From: JBFAPK01 sp040676675
Lineage (GTDB): Bacteria > Actinomycetota > Actinomycetes > Mycobacteriales > Micromonosporaceae
Assembly (NCBI RefSeq): GCF_040676675.1
Contig: NZ_JBFAPK010000001.1
Coordinates: 638,213 to 702,212, forward strand
Length of the DNA: 64,000 bases
Direction: 5' to 3'
Made by a program: the position numbers and the translations under genes
In this document: in pieces, positions 8,169 to 16,200 of the stretch
Layout of the letters: each line of letters begins with the position of its first letter
How positions within the stretch are numbered: the stretch's first letter is position 1
Notes under the pieces: model-generated
The model's input: the letters and a program-made list of their open reading frames with translations, nothing else
Told to the model about the DNA's origin: nothing
Databases searched by the model: none

Positions 8169-8989
8169 CAACGAGACAGTAGCCTATCGAGGTAGACCGC
8201 TACCCCGTCGTCGTCGTTGCGGAGCGTCACCTCGTCGGCCGCGCGCCGGACCGTCGGGTGCGCGTTGGAGACGGCCACCCGCCCCCAGCCGGCCCACTCG
8301 AACATGGGCAGGTCGTTGGGCATGTCGCCGAAGACCAGGACGTCGTCCGGGTCGACCCCGAGCGCCTGCGCCACCACGGCCAGCCCGCTCGCCTTGTCCA
8401 CCCCCGGCGGGGTGATCTCGACGAAGCCGAGTCCCGCCTGGGTCAGCGTCGCGACGTCGGCGGGGATCAGCCGGCGCCCGACGGCGAGCAGGGTGTCCAC
8501 GTCGTGGTCGGCGGTACGGGCGAATCCCTTGATCACGTCGCTCGCGACGCAGTCCGCCCGGCTGCGCGCCTCGAACCGGTCCGGGTACGGCCAGCTCGGG
8601 TCGAAGTCGCCCCAGAGTGGGGCGTCGTGCGAGTCCATCGCCTCGACCATCACGGTCAGCGGCCCGACCTCGGCCTCCAGCGTGCTCAGCACGTGGGCCA
8701 GCACCGGCCCGGGCAGCCGCTCCTCGCGCAGTACCACCGGACCGGCCGGGTCGCTCTGGTCCACCACCCAGCCGCCGCCGGCCATCACCAGGAAGTCGGC
8801 GGCCCGGATGTCGTTGCGGGTCAGCTCGGTCAGGCGGGGTCCCCGGCCGGTCGCGCCGACCACCGGTATCCCGGCGGCGCGCACCCGGTCGAGGACCTCG
8901 TGGGTGTACGCCGAGACGGTGTTGTCCGTGCGGACCAGCGTGCCGTCCAGGTCGGTGGCGATGAGCTTGGGCAGTCCGGGGCGGGGCAT
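8168..8989 (-). CDS. HAD superfamily phosphatase (Cof type), paralogue
   Basis: 273 aa, first gene of a two-gene operon with a paralogous HAD enzyme. Motifs: IATDLDGTLVRTDN, GATGRGPRL, VDKASGLAVVA and FGDMPNDLPMFEWAG. ATG 8989 was chosen because an excellent AGAGGAGGAG site lies just upstream; the open frame continues to 9052 without one. The pair probably arose by tandem duplication: motifs I and IV are nearly identical while the cap regions differ, suggesting different substrates. Cytoplasmic. Confidence 0.88.
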   Translation of the reverse strand: MPRPGLPKLIATDLDGTLVRTDNTVSAYTHEVLDRVRAAGIPVVGATGRGPRLTELTRNDIRAADFLVMAGGGWVVDQSDPAGPVVLREERLPGPVLAHVLSTLEAEVGPLTVMVEAMDSHDAPLWGDFDPSWPYPDRFEARSRADCVASDVIKGFARTADHDVDTLLAVGRRLIPADVATLTQAGLGFVEITPPGVDKASGLAVVAQALGVDPDDVLVFGDMPNDLPMFEWAGWGRVAVSNAHPTVRRAADEVTLRNDDDGVAVYLDRLLSR

Positions 8990-9154
8990 TTCTCCTCCTC
9001 TGCCCGCCATCGCCGAGCCGTCGGACGCCTTCCGGGCCGACCGCGGTGCCATGGGCCACGGCCGCTAGCTCACGACGGCGGGCAGCAAACGTACCTCGCG
9101 CTCCGCGACCGATCCATGACTTTTGCGGTAATCGACCGTGAACCGGGTAGGGCG

Positions 9155-9195
9155 TGTTCCGGTACGGCGCGCTTTCGGCGGGCCGTACCGGAACA
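9155..9195 (-). terminator. terminator of serS
   Basis: Perfect 14-bp stem (TGTTCCGGTACGGC / GCCGTACCGGAACA) with a 13-base loop, beginning 8 bases after the serS stop codon. Confidence 0.85.
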
Positions 9196-9203
9196 GCCTC
9201 CGG

Positions 9204-10460
9204 TCAGCGAGGTTCGAGCAGGTCGCGGCCGCCCAGGTAGGGCTGGAGCGCCTTGGGAACTCGTACCGATCCGTCCGGTTGCTGGTGGTTCTCCAGGATC
9301 GGTACGAGCCAACGGGTGGTGGCCAGCGTGCCGTTCAGCGTGGCCGCCGTCTGCGGCTTGCCGTTCTCGTCCCGGTACCGGATGTTGAGCCGGCGCGCCT
9401 GGAACGTGGTGCAGTTCGAGGTCGAGGTGACCTCGCGGTACCGCCCCTGCGACGGTACCCACGCCTCGCAGTCGTACTTGCGGGCCGCGCTCGTACCGAG
9501 GTCGCCGGCGGCGGTGTCGATCACCCGGTACGGCACCTCGACCTTCGCCAGCATCTCCTCCTCCCAGGCGAGCAGCCGCAGGTGCTCGTCCCGCGCCTCC
9601 TCCGGCCGGCAGTAGGAGAACATCTCGACCTTGTCGAACTGGTGCACCCGCATGATCCCGCGGACGTCCTTGCCGTACGAGCCGGCCTCCCGGCGGAAGC
9701 AGGACGACCAGCCCGCGTAGCGCAGCGGCCCGTCCAGCGGGAGGATCTCGCCCGAGTGGTACGCCGCCAGCGGTACCTCGCTCGTGCCCACCAGGAAGAG
9801 GTCGTCGGCCTCCAGGCGGTAGACCTCGCTCGCGTGCTCGCCGAGGAAGCCCGTGCCCTCCATCGACTCGGGCTTGACCAGCACCGGCGTGATCACCGGG
9901 GTGATGCCGTACTCCACCGCCTGGGCGATCGCGAGCTGGAGCAGCCCGAGCTGCAGCTGCGCGCCGACGCCCGTGAGGTAGTAGAACCGGCTGCCCGAGA
10001 CCTTGGCGCCGCGCTCGACGTCGATGGCGCCCAGTCGCTCGCCCAGCTCCTGATGGTCGCGCGGGTTCTCGATCGCCGGCTTGGTGCCCACCTCGCGGAG
10101 CACGACGTAGTCGTCCTCGCCGCCGGCCGGGGCGCCCTCCTCGACCAGGTTCGGCAGGGCGAGCTGCGCGCGGCGCAGCGCCTGGTCGGCCTCGCCGGCG
10201 GCGGCCTCGGCCGCCTTCACCTCCGCCGACAGCTCTCGGGTACGGCTCAGCAGCGCGGCCTTCTCGTCCCCGGTGGCCTTCGGCATCTGCTTGCCGAGCT
10301 GCTTCTGCTCGGCCCGCAGCGCCTCGAACCGCGAGACCGCCGCCCGGCGGGCCTCGTCGGCGCGCAGGACGTCGTCGACGACGGACTCGGACGCGCCGCG
10401 GGCGCGCTGGCTGGCACGGACGAGTTCCGGTTCATCGCGGATCAGACGCAGGTCAATCAC
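9204..10460 (-). CDS. serS: seryl-tRNA synthetase
   Basis: 418 aa class II synthetase charging tRNA-Ser (and Sec/Ser where present). The N-terminal coiled-coil arm that grips the tRNA long variable arm spans about residues 25-105. The catalytic core shows motif 2 (SSCFRREAGSYGKDVRG) and motif 3 region (TSNCTTFQARRLNIRYR, then NGTLATTRWLVPILENHQ). GTG 10460 is the start: TAGGCT ends 8 bases upstream, consistent with a leaderless transcript. Its own terminator follows. Essential housekeeping gene. Confidence 0.97.
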   Translation of the reverse strand: MIDLRLIRDEPELVRASQRARGASESVVDDVLRADEARRAAVSRFEALRAEQKQLGKQMPKATGDEKAALLSRTRELSAEVKAAEAAAGEADQALRRAQLALPNLVEEGAPAGGEDDYVVLREVGTKPAIENPRDHQELGERLGAIDVERGAKVSGSRFYYLTGVGAQLQLGLLQLAIAQAVEYGITPVITPVLVKPESMEGTGFLGEHASEVYRLEADDLFLVGTSEVPLAAYHSGEILPLDGPLRYAGWSSCFRREAGSYGKDVRGIMRVHQFDKVEMFSYCRPEEARDEHLRLLAWEEEMLAKVEVPYRVIDTAAGDLGTSAARKYDCEAWVPSQGRYREVTSTSNCTTFQARRLNIRYRDENGKPQTAATLNGTLATTRWLVPILENHQQPDGSVRVPKALQPYLGGRDLLEPR

Positions 10461-10468
10461 GGCAACCG

Positions 10469-10474
10469 AGCCTA
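10469..10474 (-). promoter_or_regulatory. -10 hexamer, leaderless serS
   Basis: TAGGCT on the minus strand ends 8 bases before the serS GTG start. The same hexamer precedes pheA, the SDR, rhodanese and DUF5926 genes in this window. Confidence 0.65.
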
Positions 10475-10536
10475 CCCGGCGGTTCGCGCGGGCCGCACCG
10501 CGATATCGGTCCCCGTCGTCCCCGCCACCGGCGGCG

Positions 10537-11421
10537 TCAGCGCAGGTCCTGGTCGGGGCGGGCGAAGGGCGCGGTCGGCGCGACCGTCAGGTCGGCCGGC
10601 AGCGCGGAGTCGGACTCGGGTTCGTCCCGGCGGCGCCGGCGCCACGGCCAGCCGGCCTCGCCGGCCGGCTCGTCGCCCGGCCCCGGCCCGCCCGCCCCCG
10701 GCCCGCCCGCCCCCGGCCCGGCCGCCCCCGGCCCGTCCGCTCCCGGACCGCCCGCTCCCGGACCGCCCGCCTCGGCCGGGCCCGCGCCGGACCGTCCCGG
10801 CAGGCGCCGGGCGAGGTGGAGCGCCAGCCCGAGCAGCGCGGTGGCGGCGAACGCCGCCACCAGGCCGCGGCCGTACTCGACCTGGAGCCGGTCGGCCGGG
10901 GGGAAGAAGAGCTGCCGGCTGGCCGTGCGGGTCAGCGAGGAGCCGGCGGCGAAGAGGACGCCGAACAGGACCCCGGCGATGGCCAGGCCGGCCACCCGGG
11001 CGTTCTGCCGTACCCCGGCGGTGGTGCCGGCCAGCGCGAGCGCCAGGCAGGCCACCAGCCCGAAGAGTCCGAACAGGTACGTGAGCCCGAAGCCGCCCAC
11101 CTCGGCCACCCCGGCCGGTACCCGTACCGTCGTTTCGCCGTCGCCGCTCGGGTCGGCGACCCGGCTGACCGTCCACTCGCCCACCAGCGACGCGAAGGCG
11201 GCCACCGCGCCCAGCCCGCCCACCAGCGGGGCGAGTCGGCGGTCCCGCAGCAGCCCGGCGAGCGGCCGGGACCGGGGCCCGGCGGGCTCGCCGCCGCCCC
11301 ACTCCACTATCGCCGGCGCGGTGGCCCCGCCGGTCGGGGGCGGCACGGGCGTCTCCGGGTCCTGGGGCGCCGGGTCGGCCGAATGGTTGTCCTGTCGGGG
11401 GATGGGGCGATCCTGCGACAT
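10537..11421 (-). CDS. hypothetical membrane protein with GGPGA repeats
   Basis: 294 aa. A proline-rich cytoplasmic N-terminus (about residues 1-60) is followed by four probable membrane segments: LAPLVGGLGAVAAFASLVG, YLFGLFGLVACLALALAG, VAGLAIAGVLFGVLFAAG and GLVAAFAATALLGLALHLA. A C-terminal tail then carries six five-residue GGPGA-type repeats and a basic patch (WPWRRRRRDEPE). ATG 11421 follows GGAAGG at 8 bases. No family was recognised; it sits upstream of serS in the same direction. The repeats are encoded by a 15-bp tandem array. Function unknown. Confidence 0.75.
   Translation of the reverse strand: MSQDRPIPRQDNHSADPAPQDPETPVPPPTGGATAPAIVEWGGGEPAGPRSRPLAGLLRDRRLAPLVGGLGAVAAFASLVGEWTVSRVADPSGDGETTVRVPAGVAEVGGFGLTYLFGLFGLVACLALALAGTTAGVRQNARVAGLAIAGVLFGVLFAAGSSLTRTASRQLFFPPADRLQVEYGRGLVAAFAATALLGLALHLARRLPGRSGAGPAEAGGPGAGGPGADGPGAAGPGAGGPGAGGPGPGDEPAGEAGWPWRRRRRDEPESDSALPADLTVAPTAPFARPDQDLR
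10682..10771. repeat. 15-bp in-frame tandem repeat, 6 copies
   Basis: Six head-to-tail 15-bp units (consensus CCCGGCCCGCCCGCC) lie inside the membrane protein gene and encode GGPGA-type pentapeptides. The unit length keeps the frame, so copy number could vary without truncation. Confidence 0.85.
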
Positions 11422-11526
11422 CGGCCAGCCCTTCCGCCTGGGTCATCCCTCCGCATCATGACACAGGCGTGCGGCTGGTCACCCGTGTGCTTTCCCGGTG
11501 CGTCGCATTCGCGGCCGGCTTTCGGC

Positions 11527-11532
11527 TAGCGT
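11527..11532 (+). promoter_or_regulatory. -10 hexamer, leaderless OsmC gene
   Basis: TAGCGT ends 7 bases before ATG 11540 and fixes this start over the upstream in-frame ATG 11498. Confidence 0.6.
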
Positions 11533-11539
11533 CATCCGC

Positions 11540-11971
11540 ATGCCTATCCGCACCGCATCCGCCCTCTGGCAGGGCAATCTGACCGAAGGTTCCGGCACCG
11601 TCCGTACCGGTAAGGGCGGCCTCGCCGGCAACTACTCCTTCAAGTCGCGCTTCGAGGAGGGCGAGGGGACCAACCCGGAGGAGCTCATCGCCGCGGCCCA
11701 CGCGGGCTGCTTCTCGATGGCCTTCTCCAAGGCGCTCGCCGACGCCGGCTACACGGGCACCAGCGTGGACACCACGGCCAAGGTGCACCTGGACAAGACC
11801 GACGCCGGATTCACCGTCACCCGGATCGACCTGGAGACCGTCGGTGCCGTCCCCGGCATCGACGAGGCCGAGTTCAAGAAGCTGGCCGAGGCGGCCAAGG
11901 AGAACTGCCCGATCTCGCGCCTGCTCGCGCCCGGCGCGCAGATCAGCCTCTCCGCCACCCTCTCGTCCTGA
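11540..11971 (+). CDS. OsmC family peroxiredoxin
   Basis: 143 aa OsmC/Ohr-type thiol peroxidase that reduces organic hydroperoxides in the cytoplasm. The two redox cysteines are visible: the peroxidatic one in AAHAGCFSMAFS and the resolving one in AKENCPISRLL. The N-terminal RTASALWQGNLTEGSG and the E-G-T-N-P-E-E-L helix are typical of the OsmC rather than the Ohr subgroup. Start ATG 11540 is supported by a -10 hexamer 7 bases upstream. Monocistronic; a 13-base palindrome at 12054-12066 lies downstream. Confidence 0.92.
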   Translation: MPIRTASALWQGNLTEGSGTVRTGKGGLAGNYSFKSRFEEGEGTNPEELIAAAHAGCFSMAFSKALADAGYTGTSVDTTAKVHLDKTDAGFTVTRIDLETVGAVPGIDEAEFKKLAEAAKENCPISRLLAPGAQISLSATLSS

Positions 11972-12004
11972 TCCAGATCCTCGCGGACTGATCCGACCGG
12001 CGAA

Positions 12005-12066
12005 GATCACCGTGGTCGCGGGCGGGAACGGCCCGATCCCCGCCGTACGCCTCGATCACGGTGATC
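12005..12066. other. inverted repeat and palindrome between OsmC and zinc peptidase genes
   Basis: GATCACCGTG (12005-12014) pairs with CACGGTGATC (12057-12066) across a 42-base loop. The right arm is part of a 13-base palindrome GATCACGGTGATC (12054-12066). It could be an OsmC terminator or a dimeric operator for the downstream gene; sequence alone does not decide. Confidence 0.4.
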
Positions 12067-12115
12067 CCCCGTCGGCGCGCCGCCCGGCCGACACACCTCG
12101 GGCAGAATTGGTGAC

Positions 12116-12469
12116 GTGCCAGTCGAGATGAGCCGCGAACGCTTCGAGGAGCTGGTTGGCGAGGCGCTCGATGAGGTGCCCGAGGACCTGCTCAAACTGA
12201 TGAAAAACGTGGTCATCCTGGTCGAGGACGAGTCGCCGCCCGACGGGCCGGAGCTGCTCGGCCTCTACGAGGGGCACGCCCTGACCAGCCGGGGCTGGGA
12301 CTACTCGGGCGTACTGCCGGACCGGATCACCATCTACCGCAATCCGATCCTGCGGATCTGCGAGGACGACGCGGACGTCGTCGACGAGGTGGCCGTCACG
12401 GTGGTGCACGAGATCGCCCACCACTTCGGCATCGACGACGAGCGGCTGCACGCGCTCGGCTGGGGCTGA
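12116..12469 (+). CDS. metallopeptidase family protein (zincin-like)
   Basis: 117 aa minimal zincin (PF06262 / DUF1025 type). The zinc motif HEIAHHFG sits near the C-terminus (HExxH with a downstream Asp/Glu). The N-terminus MSRERFEELVGEALDEVPEDL is the typical acidic helical lead-in. No signal peptide, so cytoplasmic. GTG 12116 is preceded at 7 bases by CAGAAT, a one-mismatch -10 element; the in-frame ATG 12128 is an alternative. Family members are widespread and have no agreed substrate. Confidence 0.88.
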   Translation: MPVEMSRERFEELVGEALDEVPEDLLKLMKNVVILVEDESPPDGPELLGLYEGHALTSRGWDYSGVLPDRITIYRNPILRICEDDADVVDEVAVTVVHEIAHHFGIDDERLHALGWG

Positions 12470-12542
12470 ACCGGTCTGGCCAGCCGGCACGTTGTGCTGG
12501 TTGCCTACGCTCGAACCCCCACCCGCCGAGAGGAATCGTCAC

Positions 12543-13268
12543 ATGCGCAGTGCCCTGTTCGCCGCCGAGAACCTGGAGAAGGAGTCCAACCAGCCCGGGA
12601 TGCGGCTCCAGAACTCCAAGATGTTGAAGATCGAACTCAACGGCGAGGCGATGGCCCGCGTCGGCTCGATGGTCGCCTACCAGGGGCAGGTGCAGTTCCA
12701 GGCACTCGGCTCGGGCGGCCTCGGCAAGTTCCTCAAGCAGAAGCTCACCGGCGAGGGCGTGCCGCTGATGAAGCTGACCGGCCGGGGCGACGTCTTCCTG
12801 GCCGACCTCGCCTCCGACGTGCACCTGATCGACCTGGAGCCGGGCGACGCGCTCTCCATCAACGGCTCCAGCGTGCTCGCCTTCGACTCCACCCTGCAGT
12901 ACGACATCAAGATGGTCGGCGGCGCCGGGATGATGTCCTCCTCCGGCCTGTTCAACTGCGTCTTCACCGGTCACGGCCGGATCGCCATCACCACCAAGGG
13001 CACCCCGGTCGTGCTCAACGTCGACGCGCCCACCTATGTCGACCCGCAGGCCGCCGTCTGCTGGTCGGCCAGCCTGCAGACCGGCTACCACCGGGCCGAG
13101 CAACTCGGTCTCGGTACGCTGCTCGGCCGGCGTACCGGGGAGGCGTTCACCATGAGCTTCGCCGGCCAGGGATTCGTGGTGGTCCAGCCCTCCGAGGAGC
13201 CGCCGGTGCAGGGCAGCGGCCAGCAGGGGCAGTCCGGCGGCGGCCTGCTCGGCGGCCTGCTCGACTAG
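12543..13268 (+). CDS. AIM24 family protein
   Basis: 241 aa, AIM24-like beta-rich fold (PF01987). Visible family features are SGGLGKFLKQKLTGEGVPLMKLTGRGDVFLAD and the central SSGLFNCVFTGHGRIAITTKGTPVVL. A glutamine/glycine-rich tail ends the protein. ATG 12543 follows GAGAGGAA at about 6 bases. Bacterial AIM24 proteins have no firmly assigned function; yeast Aim24 affects mitochondrial membrane organisation. Located between the zinc peptidase and the convergent pheA. Confidence 0.9.
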   Translation: MRSALFAAENLEKESNQPGMRLQNSKMLKIELNGEAMARVGSMVAYQGQVQFQALGSGGLGKFLKQKLTGEGVPLMKLTGRGDVFLADLASDVHLIDLEPGDALSINGSSVLAFDSTLQYDIKMVGGAGMMSSSGLFNCVFTGHGRIAITTKGTPVVLNVDAPTYVDPQAAVCWSASLQTGYHRAEQLGLGTLLGRRTGEAFTMSFAGQGFVVVQPSEEPPVQGSGQQGQSGGGLLGGLLD

Positions 13269-13335
13269 CGGCGAGATCCGCGAGGCGCGCGGTGCGGCAA
13301 GATCCGCGAGACGTCGCCCTGGCGCGTGGTGCGCC

Positions 13336-13377
13336 GGCCCGTGTCGAGGCCGCCGGCCGGCCAGCTCGACACGGGCC
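13336..13377. terminator. bidirectional terminator, AIM24/pheA
   Basis: Perfect 13-bp stem (GGCCCGTGTCGAG / CTCGACACGGGCC) with a 16-base loop between convergent genes, ending 9 bases before the pheA stop codon. Confidence 0.8.
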
Positions 13378-13385
13378 CGGCACCC

Positions 13386-14339
13386 CTAGCTGATCTCGCC
13401 GGCGCGCAGCCGGGCCAGCCAGGCCGCCGCGTCGGCGTAGTCGACGTCGGAGAGCCCGGGCGGGGCGGGCACCGGCCGCTCGCCCACGGGCGCCCAGCGG
13501 TGCCGGGGGTAGGAGCCCAGGAAACGCACGTCGGCGCAGACCCGGTGCAGGCCCTGCAGCGCCTCGCCGAGGCGTACGTCCTCGACGTGTCCGGTGCAGT
13601 CGAGGAAGAAGACGTACCGGCCGAGCGCCTCCCCGGTCGGGCGGGACTCGATGCGGGTCAAATTGACCCCTCGTACGGCCAGCTCCATCAGCACGGCGAG
13701 CAGCGCGCCGACCCGGTCGTGCGCGATGTAGACGGCCAGCGACGTGACGTCGTCGCCGGTCGGCGGCGCCGGCGGTCCGGGGCGGGCGACGAGGACGAAC
13801 CGGGTCACCGCGTCCGTGTGATCGGCGATCTTCTCGGCCAGTACCGTCAGCCGCTGCCGGGCCGCGCCGATCGGCGCGCAGATCGCGGCGTCGTGCTCGC
13901 CCCGGGCCGCAGCCGCCGCGGCGGCGCCGTTGGAGAGGACGTCGACGACGGTGGCGTCGGGCAGGTGCGAGCGCAGCCAGCCCCGGCACTGCGTCGAGGC
14001 CTGGGGATGGGCCGCCACCGTCCGTACCGCGTCGAGCCGCGTGCCGGCCGGCGCGGCGAGCACGAACTCGACCGGCAGGATGATCTCGCGGGTGATGACC
14101 AGCGGAGCCCCGTTGGCTATCTCGTCGAGGGTCACCCCGACGGCGCCTCCGATCGAGTTCTCCAGCGGCACCATCGCGGCGTCGGCGTCCCCGGTGCGGA
14201 CCGCCTCCAGCGCCTCCGGCACGCTGCGGGCCGGGGTCCGACTGCCCCGCTCGGCGGCGGGGACGGCGCCCAGCGCCTGCTCGGCGAAGGTGCCCTCGGG
14301 GCCGAGGTAGACGTAGCGGGTGGGCGGTGTTCCGGGCAT
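13386..14339 (-). CDS. pheA: prephenate dehydratase
   Basis: 317 aa monofunctional prephenate dehydratase (prephenate to phenylpyruvate, phenylalanine biosynthesis). The catalytic periplasmic-binding-like domain covers about residues 1-200, with YLGPEGTFAEQAL at the start, PLENSIGGAVGVTLD, and HPQASTQCRGWL. The C-terminal ACT regulatory domain (about 205-290) contains the feedback-inhibition motif ESRPTGEALGRYVFFLD. The start ATG 14339 has TAGGCT ending 6 bases upstream (leaderless). Probably feedback-inhibited by phenylalanine. Confidence 0.95.
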   Translation of the reverse strand: MPGTPPTRYVYLGPEGTFAEQALGAVPAAERGSRTPARSVPEALEAVRTGDADAAMVPLENSIGGAVGVTLDEIANGAPLVITREIILPVEFVLAAPAGTRLDAVRTVAAHPQASTQCRGWLRSHLPDATVVDVLSNGAAAAAAARGEHDAAICAPIGAARQRLTVLAEKIADHTDAVTRFVLVARPGPPAPPTGDDVTSLAVYIAHDRVGALLAVLMELAVRGVNLTRIESRPTGEALGRYVFFLDCTGHVEDVRLGEALQGLHRVCADVRFLGSYPRHRWAPVGERPVPAPPGLSDVDYADAAAWLARLRAGEIS

Positions 14340-14345
14340 GCGGTC

Positions 14346-14351
14346 AGCCTA
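14346..14351 (-). promoter_or_regulatory. -10 hexamer, leaderless pheA
   Basis: TAGGCT on the minus strand ends 6 bases before the pheA ATG. It overlaps the last codons of the lipoprotein gene upstream, so pheA has a promoter inside its neighbour. Confidence 0.65.
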
Positions 14352-14906
14352 CGCACCGAAGCCGGGCAGCGTTCCGGTCGTGCCCTCGGCGGCGGCGCAG
14401 GCGCGGGAGAGGATGCCGGGCGGCGCCTCCACCCGGACCGGGATGTTGCAGACGTCCGTACCGGCGGTGACCAGCTTGAGCGAGCCGGGCGACCCCTTCG
14501 AGACGACCTGGAGCGGATCGCGCTTCGGCACCTGGACGACCGTGTACTGCCATTCCTCGGCGCAGAGCGGGCCGGTGGAGACGCTCGCCTGGGCCTGCGC
14601 CGGGACGACGTCCGCGCGCCGGAGCAGCGCGATCACCTGTGCCGCGCTGGGCCTGCCCTGGCAGTCGGTGGCGATCTCGTCCGGGGCCGTGCTGGTCTGA
14701 CCGGGCAGCGGGAAGGTCGGCGCGAGGGTGGGTACCGGGGCTGCCGTGGTGGGCGCCGAGGTCACCGACCGCGTCGCCGACGGGTGCGCCTGTGCCTCCC
14801 GGAGTTCGGGCGGGGTGCCGCACGCGGCCAGCAGCGGCACGCCGGCTAGCAGCAGGCCGGCGCCGAGGCGGGCCGCTGCGGTGGTCGAGCGAGGTGCGCG
14901 GAGCAC
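14349..14906 (-). CDS. hypothetical lipoprotein
   Basis: 185 aa. From GTG 14906 the N-terminus is a short basic region, a hydrophobic stretch and lipobox PLLAAC, so it is predicted to be exported and lipidated. A Thr/Pro/Ala-rich spacer (about residues 35-75) leads to a small domain with four cysteines (DCQGRP, PLCAEEW, DVCNIP, SRACAA), likely two disulfides. AAGGA lies 7 bases before GTG 14906; ATG 14963 is an alternative with a longer n-region. No family recognised. It overlaps the pheA promoter region. Confidence 0.68.
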   Translation of the reverse strand: MLRAPRSTTAAARLGAGLLLAGVPLLAACGTPPELREAQAHPSATRSVTSAPTTAAPVPTLAPTFPLPGQTSTAPDEIATDCQGRPSAAQVIALLRRADVVPAQAQASVSTGPLCAEEWQYTVVQVPKRDPLQVVSKGSPGSLKLVTAGTDVCNIPVRVEAPPGILSRACAAAEGTTGTLPGFGA

Positions 14907-14990
14907 GAGCCGGTCCTTGGCCTGAGAGGGCACCCGAGGTGCGGCTGGCGGGATCGTGCCCATGTTAGGGCGATATCGCGTTTTGGACCA

Positions 14991-15380
14991 TCAGGTGGTG
15001 ATGCGGTGCCCGGAGTGGGTCAGGGTGGCGAGGGCCTCGTCGAGGCGTACCGCGGGCACCAGGAGGTAGTCGGTGTCGTACGTGGAGAAGGCGACGATGT
15101 TCACCCGGGCGTCGGCCAGCGGCACCACCAGGGAGGCGAGGATCCCGGTCAGGGCGAGGTCGAGCGGCCCGACCACCTGTAGGCAGCGCCACGGCGTCTC
15201 CACCGTCGCCTCGCCGGGGACCCGGTCCGCGCGACAGATGATCGACACCTCGTCGGCCGTCCAGGTGACCGACATGACGCCGTTGTCGGCCGACGTACTC
15301 AGCAGGCCGGTGGGTACCGAGGATCCGGCCGGTAGCCGGCACACGGCGTATTCCTCCGGCAGCAGAGCGATGTCCAACAT
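14991..15380 (-). CDS. ACT domain-containing protein
   Basis: 129 aa, a tandem small-molecule-binding ACT fold. The first half carries SVTWTADEVSIICRADRVP; the second half, GPLDLALTGILASLVVPLADARVNIVAFSTYDTDYLLVP, is the signature stretch of this ACT family. Such proteins bind amino acids and usually have no enzyme partner encoded nearby. Leaderless start at ATG 15380, with TAAGGT 6 bases upstream. Its position near pheA may be coincidental. Confidence 0.85.
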   Translation of the reverse strand: MLDIALLPEEYAVCRLPAGSSVPTGLLSTSADNGVMSVTWTADEVSIICRADRVPGEATVETPWRCLQVVGPLDLALTGILASLVVPLADARVNIVAFSTYDTDYLLVPAVRLDEALATLTHSGHRITT

Positions 15381-15386
15381 GAGGGC

Positions 15387-15392
15387 ACCTTA
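15387..15392 (-). promoter_or_regulatory. -10 hexamer, leaderless ACT gene
   Basis: TAAGGT on the minus strand ends 6 bases before ATG 15380. Confidence 0.6.
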
Positions 15393-15559
15393 CGGTGGGC
15401 AGGGGCGTGTCCCAACTCCATAACGGTGCGGTGATCGCCACACCGCCGTCGCTCCGGCCTTGCCCGGCCCGGCCCCCGGCCCTCCGGTCGGGGTGGCCGC
15501 CGGTGTGCCCGCCGCCTCCGGTGCCCCCGCCGAGCGGCGGCGCGAGCCTCGGGGGAAGG

Positions 15560-16021
15560 TCAGACCGAGGAGAAGAAGGTCAGCGAACCGGCGACGACCC
15601 CGTGTACGAGAACGGGGGTGGCGATCGCGTCGACCGTGGCGTCGGGCTGGCCGGAGATCCGTGGCTGTACCCGCAGCAGGCCCCGGGCCAGGCGGCCCGA
15701 GCTGAGGGCCAGCAGCGGCGGGATCTTGTCAGTCTCCTGCTCGGTCAGCTCGGCTCGCGCCGCGGTGAAGTCCAGCAGGCGCAGCGCGCCGTCGAGCAGC
15801 GGCCGGTTGACCACCTCGCTCGGCGTGCCCAGCCCCAGCAGCGCGCAGCAGGAGGCGGAGACGGCGACGATGATCATGCGGAGGTCGATCAGCAGGCAGG
15901 GCTCGTCGGCCTCCGCCACGGTGGCGGACCACCGGGAGAAGCTGTCGGACTCAGGCTCGGATGTCGCGGCGCTGGGCTGCGGCACGAACGCTTCCGAGAG
16001 CGAGAGTTCGACGTGGGCCAC
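15560..16021 (-). CDS. PAS-like sensory domain protein
   Basis: 153 aa. The stretch EPCLLIDLRMIIVAVSASCCALLGLGTPSEVVNRPLLDGALRLLDFT has the layout of a PAS core (strand, N-cap serine, helix), followed by a short strand pair near VDAIATPVLVHGVVAGSLTFF. No kinase, GGDEF or DNA-binding domain is attached, so it would be a stand-alone sensor module. GTG 16021 is chosen because AGGAGG lies just upstream; the frame is open further upstream without a site. Family assignment is by pattern only. Confidence 0.65.
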   Translation of the reverse strand: MAHVELSLSEAFVPQPSAATSEPESDSFSRWSATVAEADEPCLLIDLRMIIVAVSASCCALLGLGTPSEVVNRPLLDGALRLLDFTAARAELTEQETDKIPPLLALSSGRLARGLLRVQPRISGQPDATVDAIATPVLVHGVVAGSLTFFSSV

Positions 16022-16200
16022 CGCGCCTCCTATACACACCACCGGCTCACCCACGCTAGCCGGTTTCGACCGGAGCACCCACTCCCGCCGGGGCTCACAC
16101 CGGCTGGCCAGGTGCTGCCCGCCGCCGCCCCGCGGGGGCGACGTGATGCCGTGGCGGGCATTGGACGTACGCCCCGTCGGGGTGGCGCCGGATGCTGACG

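Noticed and set aside
12005..12066. Riboswitch before the zinc peptidase gene
   Set aside because: The 10-bp inverted repeat is simple, no known riboswitch core was recognised, and a -10-like element close to the start suggests a leaderless transcript.
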